Of a DNA stretch of 64,000 nucleotides, positions 44,743 to 57,200 are shown in pieces. Positions within the stretch are counted from its first letter, which is position 1. Each line of letters begins with the position of its first letter. Location of the stretch: NCBI RefSeq assembly GCF_937616625.2, contig NC_065571.1:11472501-11536500 (forward strand), given 5' to 3'. The position numbers and the translations under genes are program-made. The notes under the pieces are model-generated. The model was not told the origin of the DNA, did not search any database, and saw only the letters and a list, made by a program, of their open reading frames with translations. This DNA comes from Mercurialis annua. Lineage: Eukaryota; Streptophyta; Magnoliopsida; Malpighiales; Euphorbiaceae.

Positions 44743-45953
44743 GCCTCACGCTTGGTATAGCCCTTCACCTACATTCCAGCGTTTCGCCTTCGTTTTAAAA
44801 CTTGGTAACTCTATTTTTATAACATATTTTTGTAAAAAATACCATTTTTTTCATTTCTGATTTCGGCGTTTCCGCTTCTGCGCTACATAGCCCTTTACCA
44901 TTGTTTTTATTCTCTGCTGATTAATAGTAGATTTTTGTTACATTTTTAGGTTACTTGTTCGCCTAGAGTTGAATCATTTCAGTCAATGTACAGATACATA
45001 TATTATCCACCCTATAAAAGAAAAGATTAATTTACAGAATTATGGGTGAATTTTTGTATATTCGTAATGAAACCAACATCTTACATGTTTGATATTAACC
45101 TGTGTACTATGATGCTAATTCCGTTAAACAAAACACAGTATAAACAGTTTAATCATACTGCAGATTGTGCTCTGTTTTTAACTATCCTTCATAAACTGCA
45201 TCAATTTGACATTTTCTTATGGAAAGGATTGCATGTATGATTTTCAGTGTAAACTTATGTATGAAGCTGCTGTCTGTTAATAAATGGACACTGACACTGT
45301 TATAAAGGGAATTTGTTTTTTCTTTTCATATTTAGTAGTATTTTATTTAATCTAACAGTTGCAAATGGACAAATTTCGGCAAAAAAATAAAATAACTATA
45401 GAAGGCACTCTTTGTGTGCTGCTGTGGATACAGTACAGATTTGTAAATCTGAAACTCTAATATTTTAGTAAATATTTCTTATTATACAATGTAAAAATTA
45501 ATACAATAAACAAGAAAATATTGTTGTATTCACTACTCAGACAAAATTAATCCTTTCGGTTTTTCTGAATTCATGGAGCAGAAAGAGACAAAATTTAATT
45601 AAAAAACGTATAGTATAATAAAAAAATCTACTAATGGATTACGCCTTTAAAAATAGAAATATTACTATTTTAGACTAAAAAAAGTTAAAAAAATATTATT
45701 GTGGGCTTCTTGTGCCTGACCCTCCTTCTCAGTGGTTTGGTGTCTATATTCAATGATACACTTGCAGCTTGTTTTAGTAAAACCACTACACACAAACTAT
45801 TGGCTTCCCCAAATCTATTGGTGAAGTGAAACCATTGTCTGCTATTATAAATTTTCTCTCACTATAAATATAACCAACTCAATCCCATTCCTCACATCAA
45901 ATCATACACCAACTAAACAAAAACCTCAGCTAAACAAGTAATAATTAAAAAGA
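44743..45953. other. DGK 3' region and WIP promoter region
   Basis: AT-rich, with AATAAA-type signals (for example near 45280) that could end the DGK transcript. The rest is unassigned up to a TATA box at 45863. No coding sequence seen. Confidence 0.5.
45863..45870 (+). promoter_or_regulatory. TATA box of first WIP gene
   Basis: TATAAATA lies 84 nt before the ATG at 45954, followed by a pyrimidine/adenine-rich leader typical of plant 5' UTRs. Confidence 0.65.
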
Positions 45954-46217
45954 ATGAGTTCAAGAAGCAGAGCTTGGATGGTGGCAGCAAGCATTGGAGT
46001 AGTTGAAGCATTGAAAGATCAAGGGCTGTGCAGATGGAACTACGCATTCAGATCACTTCACCAGAATCTGAAGAACAATGTCAAATCATTTTCTCATCAA
46101 CACCCTAAAATGTTATCTTCTGCTGTTGTTTCTAAGAAGGTTAGAGATGAGAAGTTGAAGAAATCTGAAGAATCACTTAGAACTGTTATGTATCTAAGTT
46201 GTTGGGGTCCTAATTAA
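45954..46217 (+). CDS. Wound-responsive family (WIP/DUF3774) protein, 87 aa
   Basis: Single-exon gene. The N-terminal block [20 protein letters not shown] followed by LCRWNY and the C-terminal block [14 protein letters not shown] are the two conserved ends of the plant wound-induced small-protein family; the middle is variable and basic. The biochemical role is not established; members respond to wounding and stress, and some WIP-type peptides are linked to immune signalling. The N-terminal third is hydrophobic but not a clear secretion signal. It is the first of three same-strand paralogues. ATG 45954 is supported by alignment with the others. Confidence 0.92.
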   Translation: MSSRSRAWMVAASIGVVEALKDQGLCRWNYAFRSLHQNLKNNVKSFSHQHPKMLSSAVVSKKVRDEKLKKSEESLRTVMYLSCWGPN

Positions 46218-48120
46218 TTAATTTGCTTTAGATTGTACATATTATATTAGTTTGTTTCAGAATTTTTCTGTCAATGGAATTTCTGATTTTGTATTAAGAT
46301 TCTATTTTTGATATTTTCTTTATCTACTTTAAAATCTCATTTTGTTCTTGTTCCAGCTCAAATAAGCAGAAATTCTTCCAACAGATGAGTCCCTAATATG
46401 ATTGAATGTGTTAATTGTTGCAAAACTAGACACCAATTCAAGTTTAGAGATATTGGGTCTTGCACTCTATTGCTTCTATTAATTTAATACATGTTTTTTT
46501 TTGTCAAAGATTTAATACATGGTTTTGATTAAGGAAATAATATTTTATTAATAAAAGGGATTACAAGGTTAAATAAGTGTACATTAATATATTGAAATCA
46601 CTTAAGTCTTTATCTAAATACTCCCTCCCTCCAAAATAATTATTTACTTTTATTACACTTAATTAATTAGGTAACTTTCTAATAATATTTTGAAAGACAG
46701 AGATATAAAACATATGAATTAATTTTATTTTTCTTCATTGTGTATAGATATAGTTGTAAATAAAGTAATCAGAGTTGCCAAAATTGTATCTGGATTACAT
46801 GTAATGAGGTAAGTGAGGATTAATGTTATTTTTTGTTTCATAAAATAGGATTATATATAAAATAACTATTTTTAAACAATTAAATAACTACAAAATAGTT
46901 ATTCCATAAAATTATATAATAGATGTTTTATAAAATTCCTATTCTATAAAAACAACTATTCTATTCCACACATATTTTATAAACCAAACATTACCTAAAA
47001 GCATTACTTTTAACCATCATGTTGTCGAATTTTAGATAATTGGATATTAGTGTAATTTCAAATTTTTAATCAAATATTAATAAAATTATATGAAATACGG
47101 AATGCTGGAAATTAAACCGACCAAATATGAAATTTTAATTGAAACTTAACCGACCGAATAAAAAACTATTCAAAATTTAAACTAAACCAAATAGGTCGGT
47201 AATTTGGTCGATAAATGAATTTTATAAAAAAAAAATTAAAATATTTTTTCAAATCAAATCTTCTATTTGTTCGGTCGGTTTGGTGAATTTGAATATAATA
47301 TTCCAACGTCTACATCAATAATCTTTTAACGGAAAATTGCTCGTTGTTTTAAATTATAAAAATTCAAAATTTGATGTCTAACATTGCTAAAATTTGTGTT
47401 AAATTTGTAAAATTCATGATTTTTAAAGCATTTTTTTTGAAAAAAATAAGAAAATTAGTAATTCATTATTTTTGTAATTTTGATATCATTTCTAAATATA
47501 TAAAGATATAAAATTAAATATATAAGCTAATATAATTTAAAATTATGTATTTTCATATAAATCAAATAAATCTATTTTAATTGGCTGATCCTATCTCTAA
47601 GTAAACCTATTCATAAGTTTGGATATCCATGCATGCCTGCCCATATCCCGATCTTTAGGGGCGGGTAATGATTTTTCATCCCACGTTCGGTCCGAGTCCA
47701 AAAAAAAAATTCGTTAATTTATGGGCGGATTCGGATTTCATTTTATAGAATTTTCATATAAATTCGTTCAAACCCGGTCCGAATCTGCAAATATGTAGTG
47801 TTATCAGTAATTGAGTAGGAAATATAAAGCTTGAGATGGACTCGCGCGCTTGTGCCAGTATAAAAATATTAAAAAAGCTCGGCAGACCGGATGAACAATT
47901 CTATCATCAACCATGATCAATCTTGTCTCTTTCTTTAAATTGTTTTATCACCACCATCTCAGGTCCATCACCAAGTTTGTCTATACCTTTTCACTCCCAA
48001 TAAAAACACAAATACATACAAAAGTCTCAATTCAATGTCCCAAAAACAAAGTGTTGTAATAAAGAAATACAACTGCCTAAAAAGAAATACAATTGGCCTC
48101 ACTAAACCATCTTTCATTTA
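46218..48120. other. Intergenic between WIP genes, repeat remnants only
   Basis: Contains a lone CTCCCTCCCTCCAAAATAAT at 46621 (Stowaway-like end without a partner), a possible small TIR element at about 46820-47000 (TAATGTT...AACATTA ends), and a hAT-like fragment with GGGCGGGTAATGATTTTTCA near 47658. No gene seen. Confidence 0.4.
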
Positions 48121-48173
48121 TTTAATTTTATAAAACCATTTGCTTTTTTGTCATTTTCTTGGTTTCTTAATTG

Positions 48174-48180
48174 TATATAT
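48174..48180 (+). promoter_or_regulatory. Possible TATA box of second WIP gene
   Basis: TATATAT lies about 127 nt before the ATG at 48307, followed by CTCTCACC. Another candidate is TATAAAA at 48129; the choice is uncertain. Confidence 0.45.
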
Positions 48181-48306
48181 CTCTCACCTTCCATTTCGTC
48201 AACATCAAAGCACAAAATCAAGAAACATACAAATCTATATCTCATTCTCCTATCAAATTTATTTCAGTTTGATCTAAAATTACATAAAAAAAACATCATC
48301 ATAAAT

Positions 48307-48564
48307 ATGAGTTCATCAAGTAGAGCATGGGCAGTAGCAGCAAGCATAGGAGTGGTGGAGGCACTGAAAGATCAAGGCTTATGCAGATGGAACTATGCAT
48401 TAAGATCACTTCAACAACATGCAAACACCAATTTCAGATCTTCTAATTATGTTTTGTTGTCTAATAAGAAGCTTAGAGGTAGTCATTATAATAATAATAA
48501 GGCTGGAAAATCTGAGGATTCATTTAGAACTGTTATGTATTTGAGTTGTTGGGCTCCTAATTAA
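48307..48564 (+). CDS. Wound-responsive family (WIP/DUF3774) protein, 85 aa
   Basis: Single exon. It shares [20 protein letters not shown] at the start and [14 protein letters not shown] at the end with its neighbour at 45954, while the middle (HANTNFRSSNYVLL, then Asn-rich) has changed freely. An upstream in-frame extension to 48148 has no family support and includes untranslated leader sequence, so ATG 48307 is preferred. Same strand and 2.1 kb from the first paralogue, consistent with tandem duplication. Function as for the family: stress- or wound-linked small protein, mechanism unknown. Confidence 0.92.
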   Translation: MSSSSRAWAVAASIGVVEALKDQGLCRWNYALRSLQQHANTNFRSSNYVLLSNKKLRGSHYNNNKAGKSEDSFRTVMYLSCWAPN

Positions 48565-48921
48565 TAAAAAGCTTTCTTTCTTGTAAGTGAATTATACATA
48601 TTTATGAAGGCTTCATTTTCTTAATATAACATTTATATCTCTTCAGTTTTTTTTTATCTTTGGTATGTTGAGCAGATTTTATATTCATTGAATTTTAGTG
48701 TTATGTACAGAATTGCAAACAATTAAAAGTGATTAAAATTTTATAATTGCTAATGTTTATGTGTTATAAATATTAAAAAATATAATTAAAATGAAATTTT
48801 TATTAAAGGTTAGATAGTTTCTATTAAATAGCTTTTATCAAATGTAAAAGCAAATTTTATGTTTCATTTAGTGTTACTGACTACTAAGTTCTCTCAAATT
48901 TTTGAAATATCACTTTTTTCC

Positions 48922-49096
48922 GATGATTAGAATCTAGTTATGATAATAGTTAGTTGTTAGTAGTTTTTTTTATGAATAGTTAGTAGTCAGTTGTTAGTCG
49001 TTAGATGTTAAATTGACCTTAAATCATTTGACCCTACTGAGACTCGAAATTAAGACTTTAAAAATATACTTGAAGGACCTTAGCCACTTCACTAGG
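48922..49096 (-). mobile_element. tRNA-derived SINE
   Basis: The minus strand begins CCTAGTGAAGTGGCTAAGG (box A) with box B TTTCGAGTCTC about 45 nt on. The 20-bp flanks TTGAAATATCACTTTTTTCC (48902-48921) and TTGAAATATCACTTCTTTCC (49097-49116) differ at one base. The tail has AGTTAG/TAGTTAGTTG simple repeats. Full-length looking, about 175 bp. Confidence 0.8.
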
Positions 49097-49462
49097 TTGA
49101 AATATCACTTCTTTCCATTAAAACCGAAAAAATACCACTATTTTAATCATCTAAAACAAGTGAGACATATTTTCTTTTAAGTAAGCACAAAAAAAATATT
49201 TAGTAGACAAAATAGTAAATTTTCTTTTGCCTTTGATGTTTTTATAAACTATTCAACATTCAATTATTATTATCTGTGAAATCTAACTAAAGTGGATAGA
49301 TTCTTCAACTGCATTTTGAGATTTTACTTTCGAGTTTCAACGTGCGCAGATAAATTAGTGCGAATTTAAAATAACATACATCTAATAATTTAACATAACT
49401 TATATTTAACAAATAACTTAGATTAGATCTATTTCTAGAAAAAAAAATTAATCACTATATCG

Positions 49463-49929
49463 CTAAGTAGCACGGAAACGGAAACGGGAAACGGAAACGA
49501 TACGAAACGGACACGGGGAAACGAAAGTTTTTCAAAATGAAGGACACGAAACGTGGGGGAAACGTGTAAATAACAAAAATTTAAGGATATATTTATAAAA
49601 ATATTATTTAAATATTTATGATAATTAACAAAATAATTCAATTTAATGTACTAAATATTTAAAATTTTATAAATATATAAAAAATATAATACAATTCAAC
49701 ACAAATAAGTATATTTGTTGTATTGTGGGCAATACGAATGTAAAATTTATGGGTAACTAGTTAATTTTTTTTATTTGTGGGTAATAATTTTAAATTTTTT
49801 ACAAATTTTAATTTTTATTATTTACAGAAACGGCCTGAAACGTTTCGTACGGGTGTCCAAGAGTTTCCGGTTTCCGAAACGTTTTCGAAACGGGAAACAC
49901 AACTTTATCGAAGTTTCCGTGCTTCTTAG
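49463..49929. mobile_element. hAT-type MITE with 8-bp target duplication
   Basis: Ends CTAAGTAGCACGGAAAC and (reverse complement) CTAAGAAGCACGGAAAC match at 16 of 17. CTATATCG at 49455-49462 is repeated at 49930-49937, the 8-bp duplication of hAT elements. The subterminal parts are rich in GAAACG repeats on one arm and CGTTTC on the other. Confidence 0.85.
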
Positions 49930-49937
49930 CTATATCG

Positions 49938-51036
49938 TTACTTAATAATTTAAATTGAATTCAAAACTTCATAAATAGTAAATATATATAATAAAAACCT
50001 ATTTTGAGGTCGTTGCGCTTTAGATTCTTTATTATCTTGTTATTCATTTATTTAAATTTATAGAGATTGAATTATTATTTTTAAAATATTTTCACAACAA
50101 TCAAGTCATTTTATTGATATGCACACGGTTTTAATGAAAGTTAAAATTACTTTAACTTCAACATATCAATTTTAGTTTTCATACTTTGTAATTTTAAATT
50201 GACTCTCTATATGTTTATTTTTAAAGTAGGATTTCTGAACTTTTTATTTGTTTTGAATTAAGTTCATGAAAGAGATTTTAAAATTTTAATTGTTGTATAT
50301 TTATTCAAAATGTATACAAATTAATTATTTAATAATGTATGATGTTTAGATATTTTATTACTTTTTCTATGATGCTTAAATTAGTAGTTTATTGTGTAAA
50401 ATTATATTAGTAATAGATCTATGATAAATTCAGGTCTAAATAAATTACAAATATATAAATTTAGTGAAAAACTTATTAAAATATTAAAACTTGATAATAT
50501 GTGAATCACGAGGTCTGTCTTGAATCTGGCATGTTTTCAGAGGGCACCTGAAAACCACAACACAGCCGTTAAAAGGATGCCGAAAGATGATTTCGGAAAA
50601 CCTCTCCGACGATCAAATTAGTAACTATTTGAGTAAGGGAAAAAATGAAAAGTGAAAGCTAGTGTAATAGTTTTAAGAAAAAAGAGTATTAATTTTTTAC
50701 ATATTTTTCTTCAGTTTTGTATACTATGTCTTTGTCATGGTTTTTCTTGTTGGTGATATGATTTTGTTTAGGCCGATAATTCTGATTTTGTTCTCTTTGT
50801 CTATGTAGGGAATATTGGTGTTGTCAGGGTACCTGATGTTAGACTGTACTGTCCTTATAATCGGGGACGGTCATGCTCGGTTGACCGAGCATGTCCTCTT
50901 TGGAATGTGTTAATGTGATAAGCTGATTTTACTTGGTTGTCCGAGTAGGTCCTTCATGAGAATGGGGTATCTGCTCAGTTGATCCTGCTCGGTGTTCTTG
51001 TGATGTGTTTATCTCGAGTGTCTTGTGGTATGATTG
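49938..51036. other. Pre-insertion flank, repeat-like but unidentified
   Basis: AT-rich to about 50500, then GC-richer with CAGAGGGCACCTGAAAACC, GATGCCGAAAGATGATTTC and an inverted GCTCGGTTGACCGAGC. The sequence continues across the Ty3 insertion at 62216 (TCTCTGTTATCTTG). It looks like part of an older transposon rather than a gene. Confidence 0.35.
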
Positions 51037-53929
51037 TGTAATATCCCGTATTTTTAAATTATTTTTTTTCATCAAATTTTAAATAATTTATTATTATTAT
51101 TATATATTTTTATTTAATTTTTATTTTAGTCGCTCGTTAATTCGATCGTGATTCGATTCGTGTTTAGTGTGTATTATTAAATTTTAAAAGGAAAAAAAGA
51201 AAAATAAAAGGCAAAGAAAAAGAGAAATTAAATTGAAATATAAATATGCATAGTAAGCCATTACGTTGGCTTTCAATTTAAATGCATGATAAGCCCATAT
51301 ATTTTATCAAGCCCACCACTTTTCTATTGCATGAATACATCATATTTTTGTTGCATTTTAATGCAGCAGATGAAGCCTTTCCTTTCCCCCTATATATTGT
51401 ATTCCGCATCACGTTTCTTCTATTCCTAACCTAATATATTTCTCATCAAATTACAAAACTCAGCCGCCATTACTCCTTAAACAAAAACAGAAACTTCATC
51501 ATTAAACATTTACCTTCGTGCGTCTTTAACCTGGTAAGCAATTCCCTAAGTTCTTCATTGTTGTCGATATCGTAATTTTACGGTTCTTGATTCTAGCTTT
51601 TTGTTTTAGCTTCAAATCCGAAAATTCTTTGACGATTCACATCGACTCGACGTTCTCTTCGATCCCTACGTTTCGGAATCACAAAACGGTACGTATTCGA
51701 CCTCGTTTCAATCGCCGCCGTTTCTTCGTATTTGTACGCTATATTGATTCAATTCCTTATTAATGTTACTGCCGAAAGTTTGATTGTTTAGTTAATGTTA
51801 TTTCATGATCTTCTTGGCCTAAACTATTCCTAGGATTCCTCGATTAATTGAATTGTTCGAACGATGATGTTCCGTCGTGTTATCACTGTCCGTTTCATCG
51901 CCGTCTAAGTTACTTTCTGCTGTCTCCTTTTGTTTTGTTTACTGCTAAGCTATAGGGAATGAATCATTAAATTGTTATTGAATATTATGATTAACAGCTT
52001 GCTTAGAATTAGGTAGAATTCATGATTTAGGCTTAAGTCATGATCAGTAGCTTTTAAATTGGTTAATGGTGAGTTGTTCATATGTGGCGGGTTTGTTTGC
52101 TTAGTTCAAATTGTGGAAGATGGCCTAGTAGTCACATTGGTCATCAATTTTTGGTGGTTTAAATCAATTAGGTACTTCAAGATTAGTTTTATTCACTTAA
52201 ATTGTTTTGATAATAACTTGAACCATTTGATTTTAACTAGACAATTAGAATACGTTAATATTTTATAACTTTAATTAATATAATTACTCGGGTAATTATA
52301 TCTAATTCAAATCGAAATGCCAATTTGGCAAATTTACAATTTAGCCCCTGAAAGTTTCTAAAAGCTTATTTAAGTTAAGTTTTATCTTATAGACTTCTAA
52401 TTGATTTATAATTTAATAAATTAAGAATGGGAAGTTAATTTGATTTTTAATACCTATTTGGCTAAAGTACAGTTTAGTCCCTATTTGGCTAAAGTACAAT
52501 TTAGTCCCTAAACTTTTATGACTTGTTTAATTAAGTTTTTGGGGTGTAACTTGGGTTACTTGAATTATAAGATATTAAATTCTATTTAATATAGATAATT
52601 GTTTTATTAAAGTATTTTAAATTATAAACTCGGGTTTATAAATTTAATAAAGTTTTGTTTTGGGTTAGACTGTGGTCGCCCAACAAGTGGGAAGAAGCTT
52701 GGTAGTTTTTAATAACTCGGCTGACTCACTAATATGGATTTTAACTCGGATTTATTTAATTATTTTATGTACCATTTTAAATATGTTTATATGATTTGTA
52801 TTTTATAACTTGGGTTATAATTGGAATGCATTTAATATACGTGTTTATTAAATGTGACTTGGTTTTGCGTGGTGCTAGTCCTATGTGGTGTCTAGTACTC
52901 TTTAGAGTTAGGGTCTGATTTTAATTATGATTTTAATATTTTATTTAGACCCGTCGACTGTTCGTACTTCAGAGGCGAACCAGAGTTAGATTGCTTGTCA
53001 GGATCACGTGGATTTAGCAAGCAGTGAGTTTATATCTCTATTTACCTCTTTATTAAGCAACTATTATATTTTGTATATATGTATATGTATAAACAGCTTT
53101 CGAACTGTTTTCGGCATTGTGGATTTGATTTGGAACGTGCTACTCGATGGGCATCATCGGGACTGCGTGCGCACCGGTAATGATTATGGTATTGAGGTAG
53201 GTTTGAGATACGTCTCACCTTAGTGAGGGCACCGGTGGAAGATACGTCTCCTGGGCTCACTATTTATTAAGTGATAGTCGGGGATCGGTTATTGAGATAC
53301 GTCTCACCGACACGACAATGGATGTAGAATTGTGGTTTAGGGTTTCATTGATAATCCATAATGAAAATGTTTTATTAAACGTTTTAAAGGTTTTTAACTT
53401 AATAAATGTAAATGGTTATATAAACTCTACTCAGTAAATCTGACCCCGTTGTTTTCCCAAATTTTCCAGGTTTATGATTTGAGCGTTTGGTCGATCTCTG
53501 TTTCTTCATTCTCGGAGGTTCTTTATTTTATTTCAGAATAAACGAGTCGAACTACTTTTGAACTCTTAGACCGCAGTAGTAGGATTGGTATTTATGTCTT
53601 AGTCTTATACGTTTATATCTTAGACTATTGTTTGTTGGATTGGTCCAACTATTACTTTATCGCTTTCAGCATGATTACAGTAATTATGGTATTTATATTA
53701 TATTGCCATACTGTTGGAGTTATAATTTCAGATAAGTATACTTTGAATATATGTTGCTTATTGAACTGCTAGACTAGGCTGAAGTCTCGGTTGCCCCCGA
53801 GCATGTGGTTTTCTGCAGGTACATTGTTTTAAATGATATAAGTTGGTTATCCGCAAGGCTAGCTACGGGTTTTGGTACAACCATACCCATACCCTAGCGC
53901 CCACGATCCATTTTCATGAATCGTGACCA
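51037..53929 (+). repeat. 5' LTR of the chromovirus
   Basis: 2893 bp from TGTAATATCC to GTGACCA. A TATATATT box at 51391 could start transcription. Positions 51037-52730 differ from the 3' LTR at one seen site (C at 51404 against T); after 52730 the two differ heavily. It holds three AGATACGTCTC motifs (53206-53305). Confidence 0.93.
51391..51398 (+). promoter_or_regulatory. Putative LTR TATA box
   Basis: TATATATT in a C-rich context (CCCCC just before) about 355 bp into the LTR, followed by ATCACG and leader-like sequence. An identical box is in the 3' LTR at 59671. Confidence 0.5.
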
Positions 53930-53932
53930 ACT

Positions 53933-53944
53933 TGGTATCAGAGC
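53933..53944 (+). promoter_or_regulatory. Chromovirus primer-binding site (tRNA-iMet)
   Basis: TGGTATCAGAGC, complementary to the initiator tRNA-Met 3' end, lies 3 nt after the LTR. Confidence 0.92.
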
Positions 53945-54286
53945 TTTGGTTTCAAACCAAGGCCTTTTAAATGTTAAATGTAATTTGTTTGGCATGTTAA
54001 GTGATTAATTTGCCCTAGGAACTACTGCGGAATTAGGATTCGAGTCTTGTCTTTGAAACGTCATCTTTTGTTTTCAAAACTTTCTGCCTACTCCTATAGG
54101 AATGTCGTGAGTCAGTCGTGTGGATTTATTTGCTTATTGCTTATTATGTGGTTGTTTTCACTTGGGTGAATAAAATTTTTATCGTTGTTGATTTCTCGGG
54201 AAATCTTAATTGGTGCTTGTTCTATTTCATGCTTGGGTATGAAATTTGCTGTGTTATTTAAAATTGTTCTTGTTTCATTCTTAGGA

Positions 54287-57200
54287 ATGAATACTCGTAC
54301 TCGTGCTACGGCTCAGCAAAATGCTGAGGCTGATGACGCGATCTCCATGGAGGTGGATCAGAATGAACCAGAGGTTCATGCTGGTAGAGGACTAGCAGGC
54401 AGAGGCCCAGCTGGTCGGGGTCGAGCTGGTCGAGGTCGTGGTGGCCGAGGCCAAGCTGGCAGAGGTAGAGGCAGAGGCGTAGGACGCGGTGCTGCAGGAG
54501 GTGCTCAAGCGCCAGGTGTGGCACAACCTGAGTTGGGCGACTTCGACTTCAACACGTTTTTGGCTGGAGTCGCGGCGTTACAACTCAACCAGGTTCAGCT
54601 GCAAGCGGGACAGGTCGCTTTGCAGGATCAGTATGCGGTTTTGGGTCAGATTGCCCAGCAACAGCAACCACAGGCTGGTGGTGCAGCAGTTGGTGGTGTT
54701 GGAACCACTGACAGAGACTTGGTTTTGGCTTACATGAGGCTGAAGCCAACGGAGTTTGACGGTTCCGGAGACGCGCTGGATTTTCTAGAGGAGGTTGAGC
54801 AGAATGCTCGGCGACTACAGGCTACGGAGCGTCAGACCGTCGTTCTTGTAGAGATGTCAATGAAGGGTTCAGCCGGAAACTGGTTTCGTAGCTCTGTTCA
54901 TGCTGACATGGCTACCATCTCTTGGGCTCAGTTTGTGGCGAGATTCAGAGCTTTCTTCTTGCCGTTTTCAGTGACAGAGGGTCACAGAGACAGATTGCTC
55001 TCACTTACTAGGGATGATAGGTCAGTATCCGAGTATACGACAGAGTTCGTGAGGTTGGGTCGGTTCGCGCCGGACTTGCAGACAGATCAGGAGAGGGTGA
55101 ACAACAGATACGTGAAAGGCTTAGGGCGCGATTTTGTGAGTTTGCTGACTGAGACACGCAGGGATTTTACGGACGTAGTAGACAGTGCTCGGCGTATGGA
55201 GAGCTCGTTACTGCAGTTTGGGGATATTTCTGGTCCTTCGCAGACCAAGAAGTCTTCTGGCCCTGGACAGCAAAGTGGTGGTGGTAGCTACCAATCGGCA
55301 CCTTCTCAGTACAAGAACAAGAAGAGGGGTGTCAAGAAGAGTTATCAGCCGTACACCTACAGTTCAGGCAACAGCGGTAGCAGCCGCAGTTTTGGGCGCG
55401 GTAACAGCGGAGGTGCTAGTTTTCCTTTCTGTCAGAACTGCAGACGTCGACATCCAGGCGAGTGTCGCTTAGCACCAGGGGGTTGTTTTACTTGTGGCCA
55501 GCCGGGTCACTTCGCCAGAGAGTGTCAGGCATCTGGACAGCAGATGTCGGCAGCTAGTGTCGCTCAGCCATCCTATCAGAGTCAGAGACCAGTGTTCTCT
55601 GCACCAGCAGGGTTTTCTCAACCTGCTGCTTCTTTTGGTGGCCAACGGGGCCGAGGTTCTGGAGGGCGTGGTTTTGGAGGCCGTGGCAACGGCGGTAGAG
55701 GTTCTAGCAGCTATGGTACCGGGCAGAGCTCTCAGCAGCAGAGTCAGGGCCAGGCCAGAGTTTTCGCCTTGACTCCTCAGGATGCCCATGCATCTAACGC
55801 AGTGGTGCAAGGTACTCTTCAGATCTCTTTCGTAGATGCACTTGTTTTATTCGATGCGGGTGCAACCCATTCTTTTGTGTCTACGTGTTTTGCTGCTAAG
55901 TTGGGTGTAACACCAACAAGTCTGAGTGAACCTTTATCTGTTTCTACTCCTTTGTCTGACTGTGTGGTGGTGGATGTTGTGTATCCATCGTGTTCCGTGG
56001 TTATCCATGGAAGAGATTTGCGTGCTGACTTAGTTGTTTTGGATGTTCTTTCATTTGACGTGATTTTGGGGATGGATTGGCTGGCACGCCATTATGCTTC
56101 GATCGACTGTCGAGGGAAGTCGGTTGAGTTTCGGATTCCAGGTGATCTACCCTTTTCTTTTCAAGGGGAAAAGGCGGAGACACCGAAGAATCTGATTTCT
56201 GCGATCAAGGCAAAGCGGATGATGAGTAAGGGTTGTCAAGCTTTCTTAGCTGTGGTTCGAGACATGGATGCTGAGGTGGGCAGTATGAACACTGTCCCTA
56301 TAGTGAACGAGTTCACTGACGTATTTCCAGAGGAGTTGCCTGGATTACCACCTGATCGGGATATCGAGTTCTGCATTGACGTTGTTCCTGGAACTGGTCC
56401 TATTTCGATACCGCCGTATCGGATGGCTCCTGCTGAGCTGAAGGAGTTAAAGGAGCAGTTACAAGAACTTCTGGACAGTGGCTTCATCAGACCGAGTACT
56501 TCTCCGTGGGGTGCTCCAGTTCTGTTTGTTAAGAAGAAGGATGGTTCCTTTCGGCTTTGTATCGACTACAGGCAGTTGAATAAGGCTACCATCAAGAACA
56601 GATATCCTCTTCCTCGCATCGACGATTTGTTTGATCAGTTGCAAGGTGCGAAGTGCTTTTCCAAGATTGACTTGAGATCCGGGTATCATCAACTTCGGAT
56701 TCGAGATGTCGATGTGCCTAAGACTGCTTTCAGAACGCGTTATGGGCATTTCGAGTTTCTAGTCATGTCGTTTGGGTTGACTAACGCACCAGCAGCGTTT
56801 ATGGACATGATGAATCGGGTTTTCAAGCCGTTTTTGGATCAGTTTGTTATCGTCTTCATTGATGACATCCTGATTTATTCCCGGAGTGAGGAGGAGCATG
56901 CTTATCACTTGAGGACTATACTACAGACCTTGCGAGAGCATCAGTTGTATGCTAAGTTCTCAAAGTGCGAGTTTTGGCTGGAACAGGTTATCTTCTTAGG
57001 ACACGTGGTGTCGAAGGATGGGATCAAGGTTGATCCGAAGAAGATCGAGGCGGTCATGGATTGGCAGAGGCCGAGGTCAGTTACCGAGATCAGGAGTTTT
57101 CTTGGGTTAGCTGGCTACTATCGTCGGTTCGTGCAGGATTTCTCTCGGATATCTGCACCTTTGACCAAGCTGACACAGAAGGGTGTTAAGTTTGAGTGGA

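Noticed and set aside
46621..46660. Complete Stowaway MITE
   Set aside because: Only one CTCCCTCC end is present; no inverted partner with TA flank is found nearby.
48148..48306. N-terminal extension of the second WIP protein
   Set aside because: It reads through the TATA-leader region, has no counterpart in the paralogues, and the conserved family start is at ATG 48307.
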